Source of the DNA: Dipteris shenzhenensis
Lineage: Eukaryota; Polypodiophyta; Polypodiopsida; Gleicheniales
Length of the DNA stretch: 64,000 nucleotides
Reading direction: 5' to 3' (one strand)
NCBI GenBank assembly: GCA_047967505.1
Contig: CM106540.1
Shown: positions 44,158 through 54,214 of the stretch, piece after piece
How the letters are laid out: each line of letters starts with the position of its first letter
Position numbering within the stretch: position 1 is the stretch's first letter
The notes under the pieces: generated by a model
Database searches by the model: none
What the model was told of the DNA's origin: nothing
The model's input: only the letters and a program-made list of their open reading frames with translations
Program-made: the position numbers and the translations under genes

Positions 44158-46497
44158 ATGTTGGTTAATGAAGCTGACTTCTGCACGGGTGCTAGGCTTG
44201 TGGGATTAACCAAGGAGCATCACGAACTCGAGTCCTGTTTACAGAAGAGACCAAATCCTCCTACATCTAAATGCCATCGGAGCCGGTCTATGTGGACGGA
44301 TACCCTGGACAGATTGGAACAATCAGCCATCCCGGCCGATTTTTGTACCTACGCTGCTTTGATACGCTCCTGCGGGCTTGCAAATGCCTTGATAGAGCTG
44401 AAGCGCATACATGGCCACATCATCAAATTTGGGCTCCACCGAAATGTATTCCTAGGAAGCCTTCTCATAGAGATGTACGAAAAATGTGGAGCTTTGGAGG
44501 ATGCACTGGCATTGTTTGCTAACCTTCATCCACGAAATCTCCTGCTCTGGAATTTGATAATCAAGAGCTGCGCCCGACAAAGGCAGCTCAGGAAGGCGTT
44601 CCAGCTATTTGACCAGATGCAGCATGAAGGGATAATCCCGAGTAAGGCCACATTTGCCTGCATCCTTTCCGGCTATGCAAGACACGCAGGCCTAGCTGAG
44701 GGCAAGCAGACGCACGCTCGCATCTTGGAGCGAGGTTTTGATTCCCATGTGATCGTCGGTACTGCCCTCATCAATATGTATGGAAAATGTAATGAAGTCA
44801 AGGATGCACGAAAGGTATTTGATAATATGCCTCAGAGAAACCTTATATCATGGACAGTCATGATTAAAGTGCATGGGCAGCATGCCCAAGGCACGGAAGC
44901 TCTCCAACTTTTTGAACAAATGCAGTGGGAAGGAGAAGTACCAGATAGGGTAACCTTTGTCAGCATCTTTGCGGGGTGCGCCAGCATAGCAGCACTTGCT
45001 GAAGGCAAGAGGATGCATGCACGGATCGTTGACAAAGCATTTGACTCAGATGTGATCGTAGGGACAGCCCTTCTCAACATGTATGGTAAGTGTGGCAGCG
45101 TGAACGACGCACAGAGGGTGTTTGACCAGATAAGTGAGAAGAACGTTGTTTCGTGGACTTCCATGATTGCGGTGCATGCTGAGCATCGTCAGGGAGTAGA
45201 TGCCCTCCGTCTATTTAGTCAAATGCAGCAGCAAGGAGTCTTGCCAAACAAAGTCACATTTTTTAGTGTACTCAATGCATGTGCAACCTTAACTGAAGGT
45301 ATGCGGATGCATGCCCGTATAACGGGCTTAGAAATAGATGCGATCATAGGCAATGCTCTTGTCAAGATGTATAACAAGTGTGGCAGCTTGGACTATGCAT
45401 GCAGGATGTTTGATCAAATGCCCAAGGAGCTTGTGGTTGCTTGGAATGCCATGCTGGCATTGTATGCAGAGCATGGAAAGACTGGAGAGGTCATTAAATT
45501 AATTGAGCAAATGCAGTTGGAAGGAGTCATGCTAGACCAAGTCACTTTTGTCAGCATTCTTGCTTCTTGCAACACGCAAGGATTCCTACCAGAGGGCAGG
45601 CGGATGCATACTCGTGCTGTGGAAAGGGGATGGGGTTCAGACGTTACAATAGGAACAACTCTTGTGAACATGTATGGAAACTGTGGCAGCATGGTGGATG
45701 CACAAATGACGTTTGACAAAATTGTGGAGCGGAACAATGTTTTATGGACTGCTATGATTGCAGTGTGTGTCCAGCATGGGCAGGAGCAAGAGGCAATTCA
45801 AGTCTGGTACCAAATGCAGCAGGAAGGAATCGTGCCAGACATTGTTACATATGCAACCATTCTCGCTGGTTGTGCTAGCGCAGCTGCACTAATTGAAGGT
45901 CAGCAGATACACACCTCCATTTTAGAGAGTGGATTTGATACAGATATTGCTGTGGGAAATGCCATTATTACCATGTATGGCAAGTGCGGTGACCTGGAGG
46001 ATGCGGAGGAAGTATTTAACAAGATGACTGATCGGGACGTGGTTTCTTGGAATGCAATGATTGCTGCTCATGGCCAACATGGGCAGGGTAAGAAGGCCAT
46101 CCAGTTATTTGACAAAATGAAGCAGGAAGGATTATTGGCAGATAAAGTCACCCTAATTGTTGTACTTATTGCGTGTAGTCATTCTGGTCTGATTGATGAA
46201 GGTTGTCAATTCTTTACTTCTATGAACCAATATCATCAGATTGTACCTTTGGCCGATCATTATGTCTGCATCGTAGACCTGCTAGGGAGGGCAGGACGGC
46301 TGGAGGATGCAGAGAACTTAATATACAGCATGCCATTTCCACCTACTGTACAGTCCTTTATTGCATTACTTGGTGCCTGCAGATATCAAAGTGATGTGGG
46401 GAGAGGAGTACGTGCTGCAAAGCATGCGTTGGACTTGGACTCACAGGATACTGCAACGTATGTAATGCTATCAAACATCTATGCTGCAGCTGGATAA
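44158..46497 (+). CDS. Intronless PLS-type pentatricopeptide repeat protein with truncated E region, 779 aa
   Basis: The start chosen is the ATG at 44158; the open frame extends back to a TTG at 44038, which is not a likely plant start. The product is a long run of about twenty PPR motifs in repeating P-L-S order from residue about 65, for example ...LIEMYEKCGALEDALALF (S), SWTVMIKVHGQHAQGTEALQ (P) and ...EGKRMHARIVDKAFDSDVIV (L). After the last P-L-S triplet come an E1-like motif (F-I-A-L-L-G-A-C-R-Y-Q-S-D-V-G) and the first half of E2 (Y-V-M-L-S-N-I-Y-A-A-A-G), then a stop. E2 normally continues GRW..., and DYW or E+ is missing. Family members bind organellar RNA one base per repeat and direct C-to-U editing, usually needing DYW in cis or trans. 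No classical transit peptide is obvious at this start, so the 5' end may be longer. Probably functional, or a recent pseudogene. Confidence 0.88.
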   Translation: MLVNEADFCTGARLVGLTKEHHELESCLQKRPNPPTSKCHRSRSMWTDTLDRLEQSAIPADFCTYAALIRSCGLANALIELKRIHGHIIKFGLHRNVFLGSLLIEMYEKCGALEDALALFANLHPRNLLLWNLIIKSCARQRQLRKAFQLFDQMQHEGIIPSKATFACILSGYARHAGLAEGKQTHARILERGFDSHVIVGTALINMYGKCNEVKDARKVFDNMPQRNLISWTVMIKVHGQHAQGTEALQLFEQMQWEGEVPDRVTFVSIFAGCASIAALAEGKRMHARIVDKAFDSDVIVGTALLNMYGKCGSVNDAQRVFDQISEKNVVSWTSMIAVHAEHRQGVDALRLFSQMQQQGVLPNKVTFFSVLNACATLTEGMRMHARITGLEIDAIIGNALVKMYNKCGSLDYACRMFDQMPKELVVAWNAMLALYAEHGKTGEVIKLIEQMQLEGVMLDQVTFVSILASCNTQGFLPEGRRMHTRAVERGWGSDVTIGTTLVNMYGNCGSMVDAQMTFDKIVERNNVLWTAMIAVCVQHGQEQEAIQVWYQMQQEGIVPDIVTYATILAGCASAAALIEGQQIHTSILESGFDTDIAVGNAIITMYGKCGDLEDAEEVFNKMTDRDVVSWNAMIAAHGQHGQGKKAIQLFDKMKQEGLLADKVTLIVVLIACSHSGLIDEGCQFFTSMNQYHQIVPLADHYVCIVDLLGRAGRLEDAENLIYSMPFPPTVQSFIALLGACRYQSDVGRGVRAAKHALDLDSQDTATYVMLSNIYAAAG

Positions 46498-47900
46498 GGG
46501 GACAATGCAAATGCTTAGTTTCAACGTGATACTGAAAAGCATTCCATTACCACTTAGCGAAACTCAAGGTAAAAAACAGACATATAGTATATGAAGCTGC
46601 CACTCCAAAGGGATGAGATTCTAACCTAGTTGCAAAGCTGAGAAGGCAGATAGGGACAGGGCATATGAAGATATGGAGCCATGTTGAAAGGTTCAGGGGA
46701 GATAAAGACACTGAATTTACCTAAAGCTAGCCCTATCTGGCTACGATTTGGCCTCATAGCTTGCCTTAGGGCTTCTGGCAAATAGTGTTTATCTAGCGAT
46801 ATGGCAGAGAGTATCATTGCAAAAATGCTGCAACAGTATACAACCATGACGTGTAATTTAGAGTTCACCTGCAGGATTGACAAGGAGCTATTGTGGCTTG
46901 AGAAGCAAGGTATGCGGACTCTGCTGCCTGGGTTTGATGGATGGAACAGGAGAAAGGCTATAACCAAATTGAGGGGGAAAGCTGCAGAATTTTGACTTGC
47001 TGGCCAATCGATTTTCCAGTTCCAAGAGCCTAGACCGATGGAACAATCCTCAAGCTGGCTAACAAGTTCTAGGCACCAGGCTGATCTGTAGTTGGACCAA
47101 GCCAAATTTTGCCACTGTAGGCACCTGCCAATCTGCTCTGTGCTGTGTAGGGCTTAGGGCCTACATATTCTAGACTCTGACCTTTTCCAGAACAGCCCAG
47201 TGGATGTAGTGGAGAAAAAGCCTTTACAATTTGTATGAATAGGAGACGAAAAAAAATGTCTGGAAGGAGCAGGTTGATGTGGCAGGAGGTTTCCAGGTTG
47301 TCTTCGTTGGTCCAACGATCCCTTCTATATATATGTCCCAGATAGAAGATAGTCTAGATGATGTACCTCCTTCAACTAGGATAATACTTCACTTACGTCA
47401 GGGGAGGGGGAGTTACCTCCTCAATATATATATCATAGAAACCAATAGTGTCTTTGAAGGTTTACATTATCCACATTCGAGATTCTCAATAATGAGCATC
47501 ATCATCTCGAAAGACTCAGACACGCTCATATAGTCGATCAACCAATAGAGGATTCAATATCATCCCTATTTCAAGCTCTAATAATGGATAGAAGACTCCC
47601 TTCTCTTGGACATCAAGCCAGTATAAAATGGGTTGCCGTATGAATGCATATTTTCCTCCAATCTACAGGAAAATGGCATATCACATGATGTCACAAGATC
47701 TAGTTATATCAGGGTTGCGATCCATTGGTTATTGATACATGGCCTCCAATAGGTAACACCGGTAGTTTTACCATCGTGCTCTGGCTGCATTTTCTTGTCA
47801 TCTTCATATACTTTGTCGAAATACCACGTTTGTGAGTTCGACAAACACCTCATGTGCCTATGGCCAATGGGCATATTTACATTGCTAAGGAGACATGCTG
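46498..47900. other. PPR 3' flank, then sequence without recognisable gene
   Basis: Directly after the stop, the same frame reads on as G-D-N-A-N-A, then after another stop F-Q-R-D-T-E-K-H-S. This resembles the rest of an E2/E+ region interrupted by stops, suggesting that the C-terminus was lost by mutation here. Beyond about 46600 I see no domain. A small open frame at 46801-46995 is unremarkable. Confidence 0.4.
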
Positions 47901-47904
47901 CTAG

Positions 47905-48155
47905 GCATGCTAACTTTTAGTCACATATTTGTACAGATTAAGGGAGATTTGAGTCTCATTGCTTTTCAAGAGCACCTTCTTCCGACCCTCTAAGTGCATT
48001 GGCTTGGTACTATACACTAAAAAGTCATCTAGAAAGATGGCTAGAAATTTGTCAATGTATAATTGGAATGTCTTCACCCTGAATCTCTGAAATGTTTGCT
48101 GCCATATTTTTTCAATCACTTTACTCGATATGCCCACTCTACCCTTGTGCATCTC
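47905..48155 (-). mobile_element. Ty3/gypsy RT fragment
   Basis: The minus strand encodes T-F-Q-R-F-R-V-K-T-F, then LYIDKFLAIFLDDFLVYS with the catalytic box as FLDDF, then H-L-E-G...K-V-L-L-K and L-N-L-Y-K-Y. Only the RT palm is left. It abuts a LINE fragment on the same strand at about 48170. Confidence 0.8.
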
Positions 48156-48169
48156 ATGCCTCGTGAATT

Positions 48170-49264
48170 TTCTAGAATGTTGTCAGTTAAGGGTTGTGGG
48201 GTCTCCAATTTTTTTGTTCTTCCTTTTTGCTTTCCTTGGGAATGAGCTTAATGATGCTCCCATTAACATGCCAAGGTGACTGTTGCTCTAGGACGCTCTC
48301 TTGCCAAAGTAACAAGTGAAAAGGCTCTACAAGCTCCCAAAAGTTCTTACAAAACTCTATAGGAAGCCCATCCTCCCCCGAGTGTCTTTTTATCAGACAT
48401 TACCTCCATAGCATTGCGCAACTCTTTTTTAGTTAAAGGTGCTTTCAGGACGACATTATCAAAGTTCTAAGTAGTCTGTGTTCTAGCTTAGTGACATTTT
48501 TGCTTGGCTCTTATCACTCATCATTTGCCTCCATAGATGTAGAAGTAATTGCTGAAGTACCAATTGCAAGTTATCCTCAAAGGAGGCAAGGAATGAGTCA
48601 TTCCTTTTGAACAAAGGGATTTTCTCAATAATTCTCTTCCACTTGATGAGCTAAAAGGTTTCTCTTGTTGGTTTATCCATCTTTCTTGCCCACCAATCCC
48701 TAAAGTAAATTTTGCTCTCATGTAGCTTGATTTGTTCTTGAATCCTAACTTCTCTCTTATTCTTATTGATATTTTTCCCAAGCACTCTAATCCTCCTATC
48801 TTGTATGCTTCCTCTAGTTCTTCAATTGTGATCCTGATGTCATCCATTTTTTTAGCCCTTATTTTGACATTGCTTTTTCTAGCCTTTCTCAACAAAAATT
48901 GTGTGCTTTCTATTGCTACCTACCAGGACAAAGGCTAGTTTGGGTTTTGCGGTAGTCGCTCTCCATACAGCTTTCATCTCGTATTGAATGCTTTTCAACT
49001 AGAAGAGCTTTGGTCATCTTTAAACCTAGAGGGAGCTCTTTTTCCCAGTCCAAAACCAAAGGCTATGAGAATTGGTCTATGATATGAAAGGTTGAGAGAA
49101 GTAGAGATGATTCTTCTAGGTAATAGTTCTTGAGATAAATACAACTTGTCAAGCTTAGCTTCCGTCCTGAGATCTCCTACTTGCTTGTTGTACCATGTGA
49201 ATATCCCAAGTACCAACATCAACCAATGAAGGTATCCTTCAAATTTTCCACGTTTGCATTCCAA
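48170..49264 (-). mobile_element. LINE fragment: endonuclease end, linker and RT start
   Basis: Minus strand. 49264-48995 gives the last part of an apurinic-type endonuclease (FTWYNKQVGDLRTEAKLDKL and L-S-Y-H-R-P-I, normally S-D-H-R-P-I). 48895-48521 holds the charged linker with K-N-K-S-S-Y-M-R-A-K. From about 48420 to 48180 comes the RT entry with S-G-E-D-G-L-P-I-E-F, WHVNGSIIKLIPKESKK and N-W-R-P. Catalytic RT motifs A and C are lost, and a gypsy RT scrap follows. Frameshifted and inactive. Confidence 0.82.
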
Positions 49265-49616
49265 AACCTCTAATTACAGAACCCTAGCCACATGTCCTTC
49301 TATGCTCCACCATGTTAAATTTCCCCAAGTATAAAGGCATTGCTTCCTACATTAGAACAAGAGTTCAAAGTTTGAGCTCTACTTTGGACTCCTGTGGGGA
49401 CATAAATGAATATCCCAAGTACCAACATCAACCAATGAAGGTATCCCTCAAATTTTCCACGTTTGCATTCCAAAACCTCTAATTACAGAGCCCTAGCGAC
49501 ATGTCCTTCTATCCTCCACCATGTTAAAGTTCTCCAAGTATAAAGGCATTGCTCCCTACATTAGAACAAGAGTTCAAAGTTTGAGCTCTACTTTGGACTC
49601 CTGTGGGGACATAAAT
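49199..49616. repeat. Tandem duplication, 209-bp unit (LINE-derived)
   Basis: GAATATCCCAAGTACCAACA starts at 49199 and again at 49408. The two units differ at only a few positions (for example CTTCAAATT against CTCAAATT). The unit overlaps the start of the LINE endonuclease remnant, so the duplication arose after insertion. Confidence 0.9.
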
Positions 49617-50194
49617 TGAGACCATAGTGGACAGCCTCCAGTTTTAGTAGTCGGAGATAATCTTCCATATAGTCCTCCTGGAAGATGCCAACACTGTATA
49701 TTCATGCCTTAGATTTATCAATGCAAGACCGATAGAGAGGTATGCCGACTCACCTAGCACCATCACAACCAAATGAAAGTTAGAACAATTCATTCAAGCT
49801 GTGGTAGCTAGTAGGCTTCAATGCCGGCACACTGTTGTTATCCATGTCACTCTATAGACTAGCATAATCAAATCTTGGCATTCTAATATTTGAAAGTCAC
49901 CCGAGGTTGGCATTTAGACAGTTAATGAAATGCTAATAAAATGTTAGAGCAGTTTCCAAGGGAGTATATGGATTAAGCAAAGGCCCCATTGTCCTTTTAT
50001 CAGTTCTCAACTAATCATGATGTTGAACATGCTGGGCCTGCAAACAAGAACCATTAGGCCTACCTCACCAATCAATGAGAAGCTAGTAAAAAAAATAGGC
50101 ACCATAAAAAGGTCAAAAGTCCCATATTACTTTCCTTCAAGCATATAAAAGAATCTCCTTTCACATAAAATTAAAGAACTCTAACAATGACTTA
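49617..50194 (-). other. Probable further LINE remnant
   Basis: About 580 bp continuing upstream of the LINE on the minus strand. No unambiguous endonuclease motif remains, but composition and position suggest decayed LINE sequence. Confidence 0.3.
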
Positions 50195-52022
50195 TAGCTT
50201 GACCTTATGAATTATAGACCATGTTTAAAAATGCAATCCTAAACGTATCCATTTTATCTAACATGAGTAGATTGTCTCCATAGCTTAATCTACAGCATAT
50301 GAAATCTATAGCATAATGCATAGCTTGTGATGAATTTTTTTGGTTGTAGCAAGAACAACAGTCGGCTATTTTGGAAGCATCATGACTTTCGTTAGAAATG
50401 TCAGGCAAGTTTGCTTCCAAAAGCAAAGTTGTAGACCAATTGAAATTGAGAAAGAGCTTAACTTCTCCTTGGTTACCACCTTAGTCAACATGTCTATAGG
50501 ATTTTGGCTAGTGTGTATCTTTTTTAGCTTCAACTGTCCATCCTCCAATATAGATCGGATGAAATGATATATGGGAGCTATATATGTTTGGTTCTTGAAT
50601 GGAAGGTTGAATTATTTGCAAGATGAATAGCACTCTAGCTATCACTATACAAGCTGCAATTTTCTTGCTTCTTCCCAATTTCCTCCAAAAACCTTTGCAA
50701 CTAAATCATCTCTTTACTAGCCTCTATAGCTGCAACATATTCTACTTCTCTTTTGTAGAAAGTGCAACAACATATTGCAACTTTGAAACCCAGCTTAGTG
50801 CTATTCCATGCTTGAATCTCTCTCAATCCTTGAAGATTTGAAGTCTGAGTCCAACTAAGAAGTTTTAGATCTATGAAAAGCTACAACTTTGCTTTTGGAA
50901 GCTAACCAATCTGAGATTTATAATAAAAGTTATGGTACTACCAAAATAGCCAAAAGTTGTTTGTGCTAAATATCTTGAAGTTGTAGAAATTTTTGGACAG
51001 CTAGATTGCAGCCCGAATATCTCTCAATCTTTGAGGATTTGCAATGAGTCCAATTGAGAAGTTGTAGATCTATGAATAGTCTTCAAGAATGAGAAACAAT
51101 ATGAGAGATAGCTTGACCTTATGAATTATAGACCATGTTTAAAAATGCAATCCTAAACGTATCCATTTTATCTAACATGAGTAGATTGTCTCCATAGCTT
51201 AATCTACAGCATATGAAATCTATAGCATAATGCATAGCTTGTGATGAATTTTTTTGGTTGTAGCAAGAACAACAGTCGGCTATTTTGGAAGCATCATGAC
51301 TTTCGTTAGAAATGTCAGGCAAGTTTGCTTCCAAAAGCAAAGTTGTAGACCAATTGAAATTGAGAAAGAGCTTAACTTCTCCTTGGTTACCACCTTAGTC
51401 AACATGTCTATAGGATTTTGGCTAGTGTGTATCTTTTTTAGCTTCAACTGTCCATCCTCCAATATAGATCGGATGAAATGATATATGGGAGCTATATATG
51501 TTTGGTTCTTGAATGGAAGGTTGAATTATTTGCAAGATGAATAGCACTCTAGCTATCACTATACAAGCTGCAATTTTCTTGCTTCTTCCCAATTTCCTCC
51601 AAAAACCTCTGCAACTAAATCATCTCTTTACTAGCCTCTATAGCTGCAACATATTCTACTTCTCTTTTGTAGAAAGTGCAACAACATATTGCAACTTTGA
51701 AACCCAGCTTAGTGCTATTCCATGCTTGAATCTCTCTCAATCCTTGAAGATTTGAAGTCTGAGTCCAACTAAGAAGTTTTAGATCTATGAAAAGCTACAA
51801 CTTTGCTTTTGGAAGCTAACCAATCTGAGATTTATAATAAAAGTTATGGTACTACCAAAATAGCCAAAAGTTGTTTGTGCTAAATATCTTGAAGTTGTAG
51901 AAATTTTTGGACAGCTAGATTGCAGCCCGAATATCTCTCAATCTTTGAGGATTTGCAATGAGTCCAATTGAGAAGTTGTAGATCTATGAATAGTCTTCAA
52001 GAATGAGAAACAATATGAGAGA
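50195..52022 (-). repeat. 914-bp near-identical tandem duplication carrying copia RNase H
   Basis: Copy 1 is 50195-51108 and copy 2 is 51109-52022. By reading I found a single difference (T at 50695, C at 51609). On the minus strand each copy encodes copia RNase H: E-Y-V-A-A-I-E-A-S-K-E-M-I, FLEEIGKKQENCSLYSDSQS and T-K-H-I-Q-L, then ...H-T-S-Q-N-P-I-D-M-L-T-K (normally NPADMLTK). TAGC occurs at both unit edges and just after copy 2, so a short microhomology may have mediated the event. Each copy has stops. The near-identity means a recent duplication or an assembly artefact. Confidence 0.93.
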
Positions 52023-52096
52023 TAGCCACATCCAAAGAATTTTAACAAGTGTAGTAATGGCGGAGTTATTATGATCAGTCTCTCCAGGTGGGAGAT

Positions 52097-52490
52097 TGTT
52101 GTATGTGGAGCCTGATCTTTTTTAAGAGCTTGTTTTTTTCCCGTGCTTTGGACCCCAAGCATGTTTATACCTTGAAAGGGGGTAGGGGGAGGAAATGCCA
52201 CCCCTAGGACTGTCACCGAGGGGTTCCAAGGGGGGCCAACAACACATGACTTGTGTGGTTAAAGATAAGGGTGTGGCTCACATAGCAGGAGAGTAGTGGA
52301 TATACTACTTGTATCTTGTATCTTCTCACTTGTTGGATAAGAAAAATGCAGGATTGGTTGTTTCTCCATGGACATAGCCCACACTGGGTGAACCTATCAT
52401 TCTCTCTTCTATTTTATGTGCTTTCTATATTGTGTATTTAATGCATTCTTCTTCTCGCATTGTTGCTTTGTTATCACATTGCTCCTAACA
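52097..52490 (+). mobile_element. Ty1/copia 3' LTR (394 bp) with polypurine tract
   Basis: The plus-strand sequence CAGGTGGGAGAT just before 52097 is a typical copia polypurine tract. The LTR begins TGTTGTATG and ends CTCCTAACA at 52490, a TG...CA element with imperfect 5-bp inverted ends. It is non-coding and contains a G/C-rich middle. No 5' partner is in the window, and the RNase H copies to the left run on the other strand, so they are not its own coding region. Confidence 0.6.
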
Positions 52491-52783
52491 TCTAGGTGAA
52501 CACATCTCTTTATTGCATGAAAAATTCTTTGATTCCTTGGAGCTATTCACTATTTAAATATGTGGCGGGGGTCCTAGTGGATGCTTTGTGTGGTTAGTTG
52601 GGGACTCTTGACTAGCTTGTGTCTTTACCTTGCTAGATGGTTGGCAGCACCCTTGAATCCCACAGCCGTCAAGGTTCTTCTTTTCCCACCTGACAAGCAA
52701 CAAGTACAACAGGCAGTTTAGTCCCTCTAGGACAAGGCGCTTGTGGGCAGAATTGTGGGCCTCGCTCCCACAAGGAGACAGGT

Positions 52784-54020
52784 GTGCGAGAGTGGATCCA
52801 GGCGAGCTTGGCACTAGAGGGTGACCACATTCAAGAGGCCACCATCTATGGAAGAGGCATATTCCTCATCCAGGTGAGCTCCCCCGACATTGCCTCAACA
52901 CTCATGGAGTATCTAAGTCCCATCTTCATTGGGCTGCCCCTTCAAGGGTCTCTAGGAGGATCAACTATGGGAGGGACTCTGGGCTCTCAACCACCAGTTT
53001 GATCCTGGGGACCCCATCATCTGCTACCACTGATGCACTTTGCCATCAAGTGGAGATTCTGGGTTACCAGGCTAGTGTCTTCATTGTAGACAGATGGGTC
53101 ACCTAGCTAAAGATTTCCCCCACGGCCAAGGGTGTGCTCCTCCCCCCACCCCTCTAGAGTAGGCAGAGCCAATAGGCCAGAGTCTAGCTCCCCCCTAGAT
53201 AGAAGTAGCAAGAGTCCCAGGCACCCTAGGTGACCCCTTCAGAAGGGGACTAGACCCAAGTTAAAAAGAAAAAGAAACCAAGAAAATAGGCCTAAAAGTG
53301 TTGCAGACAAAGGGCTAGATGCAGAGAGAGAGAGAGACAGACAAAGACAGAGACAGAGTTCCTCGAGAGGCACCTAAGGAGGAGCAGCAATAGCAGGAGC
53401 CCACACGTGGAGACCCACCCCCCAATGGCAAGTGCCACTGCTCAGCCAAGTGATCCTCCTATGATGGAGGCCTAGAGTCTTCATTCACCTTTGCATCAAC
53501 AACAATGAGCCCCAGGAGCTCCTGATGCTGCAATGGTGAAAGCTGTAGATGTTAGCTCTGCAGTGGCTAAGGGGGAGTGGATTCAAAACCCCAATGAGCC
53601 TGGTTCAGTAGGGGGGCTTGTGGTCTCTCCTTCTCCCCCCTGCCCCCCTAGATCCCTCTCCCTCTCCACTCCCCCCCTCCCTCCTGGGTTCCCTTTGCCT
53701 CCTCCCCCCTCCCCCTCGCCCCTCTTGCTATGGTCATCCTCACCACCCATCCCCCTCCTTCTGCCTGCCCCTGTCTCCACCTCCTTAGCAGGTTCTTCAG
53801 CCTCCCTTCCCTCCCTTGCCTCAATACCATTTTGTGAGTGGGCAAGGGTAAGACAACATCCCCTTCCACTTCCCCTTTGCAGCATCCCGTCCCCTCTTTA
53901 CATTTGGGGGGGGATCCAGAGGGAAGGGGCTCATCCTCTTGGTCAGCCGCTCCCAATTTCTAGCCTGGGCATGCCTTACCGCAGGACTTCTAGAGATTGG
54001 GACCCTGTAATTATCTAGAG
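52784..54020 (+). mobile_element. LINE ORF1-like (DUF4283/zinc-knuckle type) remnant
   Basis: The plus strand encodes W-I-Q-A-S-L-A-L-E-G-D, A-T-I-Y-G-R-G-I-F-L-I-Q-V, a fold seen in plant LINE ORF1 and DUF4283 proteins. It is followed near 53085-53125 by a degenerate zinc knuckle, C-R-Q-M-G-H-L-A-K-D-F-P (the final Cys lost). A proline- and serine-rich tail region (53600-53950) follows. Several stops. Assignment by pattern only. Confidence 0.5.
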
Positions 54021-54214
54021 ATTCCGTACTCTTACCCTCTACCCCTGGAGGTAACGCTTGTGATCTTGCAACCTTGGAAAGGAGGTTTGATCAGCGTAGT
54101 GGGATCCCAGACACACCTAGTTTGGAGATTCCAGTTCACATCCCCATAGGGTTGGAGAAGTGGTCCCCAGTGGTGTTCGATGCTATACTGGAAGATTAGT
54201 TCTCATGCATGATG

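Noticed and set aside
50195-52022. The 914-bp pair as LTRs of one element
   Set aside because: The copies are directly adjacent with no internal region, lack TG...CA ends, and contain RNase H coding sequence.
53533-54018. 161-codon plus-strand proline-rich frame as a host gene
   Set aside because: Low-complexity tail downstream of a LINE ORF1-like remnant with a broken zinc knuckle; no independent start or domain.
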